From: Rhodospirillales bacterium
GTDB taxonomy: Bacteria; Pseudomonadota; Alphaproteobacteria; Reyranellales; Reyranellaceae
Assembly (NCBI GenBank): GCA_009377525.1
Contig: WHTW01000082.1
Location: 1 to 33,738 of the forward strand
Direction: 5' to 3'
DNA length: 33,738 bases
Of this stretch, positions 33,044 through 33,738 are shown in pieces. The position numbers were made by a program, and so were the translations under genes. Every line of letters starts with the position of its first letter. Within the stretch, counting starts at the first letter, position 1. The notes below the pieces were generated by a model, which was not told where the DNA came from, did no database searches, and worked only from the letters and a program-made list of their open reading frames with translations.

Positions 33044-33715
33044 CTATACCGCCGGCCGGACGACCCGCGCCAGAGTCAGCACGTCAACGTGCCGCGCGCC
33101 GCCGCGCTGCAGAACGCGCACGCAGGCCTCGACCGTGGCCCCCGTGGTGAAGACGTCGTCGACCAGCAGGACGGACTTGCCGGCCACGGCCGACGCCCAG
33201 CGCGGATTGAGATCGAAGGCCTGCCGGACATTGTCATGGCGCTGCTTGGCGGCCAGCCCGGTCTGCGACCCGGTCCAGCGTCGGCGCCGCATCAGGTCGG
33301 GGACCAGCCGCGCCCGCGTCGATGGCGCCGCGGCGACGGCGATGCGGGCCAGGAGCTGGGCCTGATTGTAGCGCCGTGTGAACAGCCGGCGCCGATGCAG
33401 CGGCACGGGCGCCACCAGATCGGCGTCGGCCAGCAATTCAGCGCCGGCGCGCGCCATCCAGCCGCCGCAGGCGCGGGCAATGTCGGTACGGTCGCCATGC
33501 TTGAACGGCAGTACCAGCTTGCGGCTCTTGTCGTCGTAGACCAAGGCGGCGCGCGCCCGCCGGTAGCGCGGCGGCCGCGCCGCACAGCCGCCGCACAATG
33601 CGCCTTGCCCGACCTGCTGGACGAAGGGATAGGCGCAACGCGCACAGTATGGCGGTGCGATGAAAGTGAAACCCGGCCAGCAGGCAGGGCAATCGGGTGA
33701 GTTAGGGCGTGACAT
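33044..33715 (-). CDS. ComF family protein (phosphoribosyltransferase-like)
   Basis: A ComF/GntX-type protein of about 223 residues. The N-terminal zinc-ribbon part has CPACWPGFTFIAPPYCARCA and LCGGC; the phosphoribosyltransferase-like part has LVAPVPLHRRRLFTRRYNQA and the PRPP-binding motif SVLLVDDVFTTGATVEACVR. In naturally competent bacteria ComF assists DNA uptake; elsewhere its role is unclear. ATG at 33715 has no visible ribosome binding site and the frame stays open to the window edge; the usual first Cys pair of the double zinc ribbon is missing, so the true start may lie beyond 33738. Confidence 0.88.
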   Translation of the reverse strand: MSRPNSPDCPACWPGFTFIAPPYCARCAYPFVQQVGQGALCGGCAARPPRYRRARAALVYDDKSRKLVLPFKHGDRTDIARACGGWMARAGAELLADADLVAPVPLHRRRLFTRRYNQAQLLARIAVAAAPSTRARLVPDLMRRRRWTGSQTGLAAKQRHDNVRQAFDLNPRWASAVAGKSVLLVDDVFTTGATVEACVRVLQRGGARHVDVLTLARVVRPAV

Positions 33716-33738
33716 ATGGTTCAAGTGCTGAATCTGTG

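Overview
The window reads as chromosomal DNA of a GC-rich alphaproteobacterium, most likely from the Rhodospirillales/Reyranella neighbourhood. The basis is the housekeeping set (comF, grxC, a nitrilase-family amidase, DUF1178, ubiG, lysC, ptsP, prmC, prfA, a DUF4167 protein, hisS, ispG, a RodZ-like protein, clpB), the high GC and the style of dispersed palindromic repeats. The genus is an inference from remembered gene order, not from a search.

Positions 1-4000 are a scrapyard of mobile DNA. Two different decayed IS91-type units (an integrase fragment fused to a transposase tail at 2-780; a second integrase with an internal deletion at 2133-2680) flank a lower-GC gene for a secreted substrate-binding protein. 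They are followed by a frameshifted autotransporter passenger relic, a tail of an unknown gene and an IS66 TnpC fragment. From 4033 to 9626 there is a small hypothetical gene, a large intact type Va autotransporter on the minus strand with several classes of passenger repeat, and a divergent PAS-LuxR type regulator. A broken serine-recombinase fragment follows at 9646-9795.

Positions 9982-17833 carry metabolic and stress functions: an acyl-CoA dehydrogenase divergent from a thioesterase; an iron module (bfd behind a clear promoter with a Fur-like palindrome over the expected start site, convergent with bfr); sodB followed by a DUF3309 mini-gene broken by one base; an LpxR-type lipid A deacylase; and clpB with a sigma-32-like promoter and a good intrinsic terminator.

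Positions 18029-28495 are seeded with five copies of a ~120 bp double-hairpin element (RIME- or MITE-like). The arms of each hairpin match within a copy although their sequence differs between copies. Two copies sit inside the remains of a DUF4337 gene, and removing them on paper restores the reading phase at both points. Others supply the stop codons of ispG and of a shortened rodZ-like gene. Between the repeats lie DUF4167, prmC-prfA, an HEPN/MNT toxin-antitoxin-type pair wedged between prfA and hisS, then hisS, ispG, rodZ-like, ptsP and lysC. The right end holds ubiG, DUF1178, a small methyltransferase whose 3' end runs into another repeat, and a comF-grxC-nitrilase cluster.

The most interesting items are the double-hairpin family and its effect on genes, the operator and promoter sites at bfd and clpB, the missing ferroxidase ligand in Bfr, and the prmC start that has no canonical codon. 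No CRISPR array, tRNA, rRNA or intact phage was seen.
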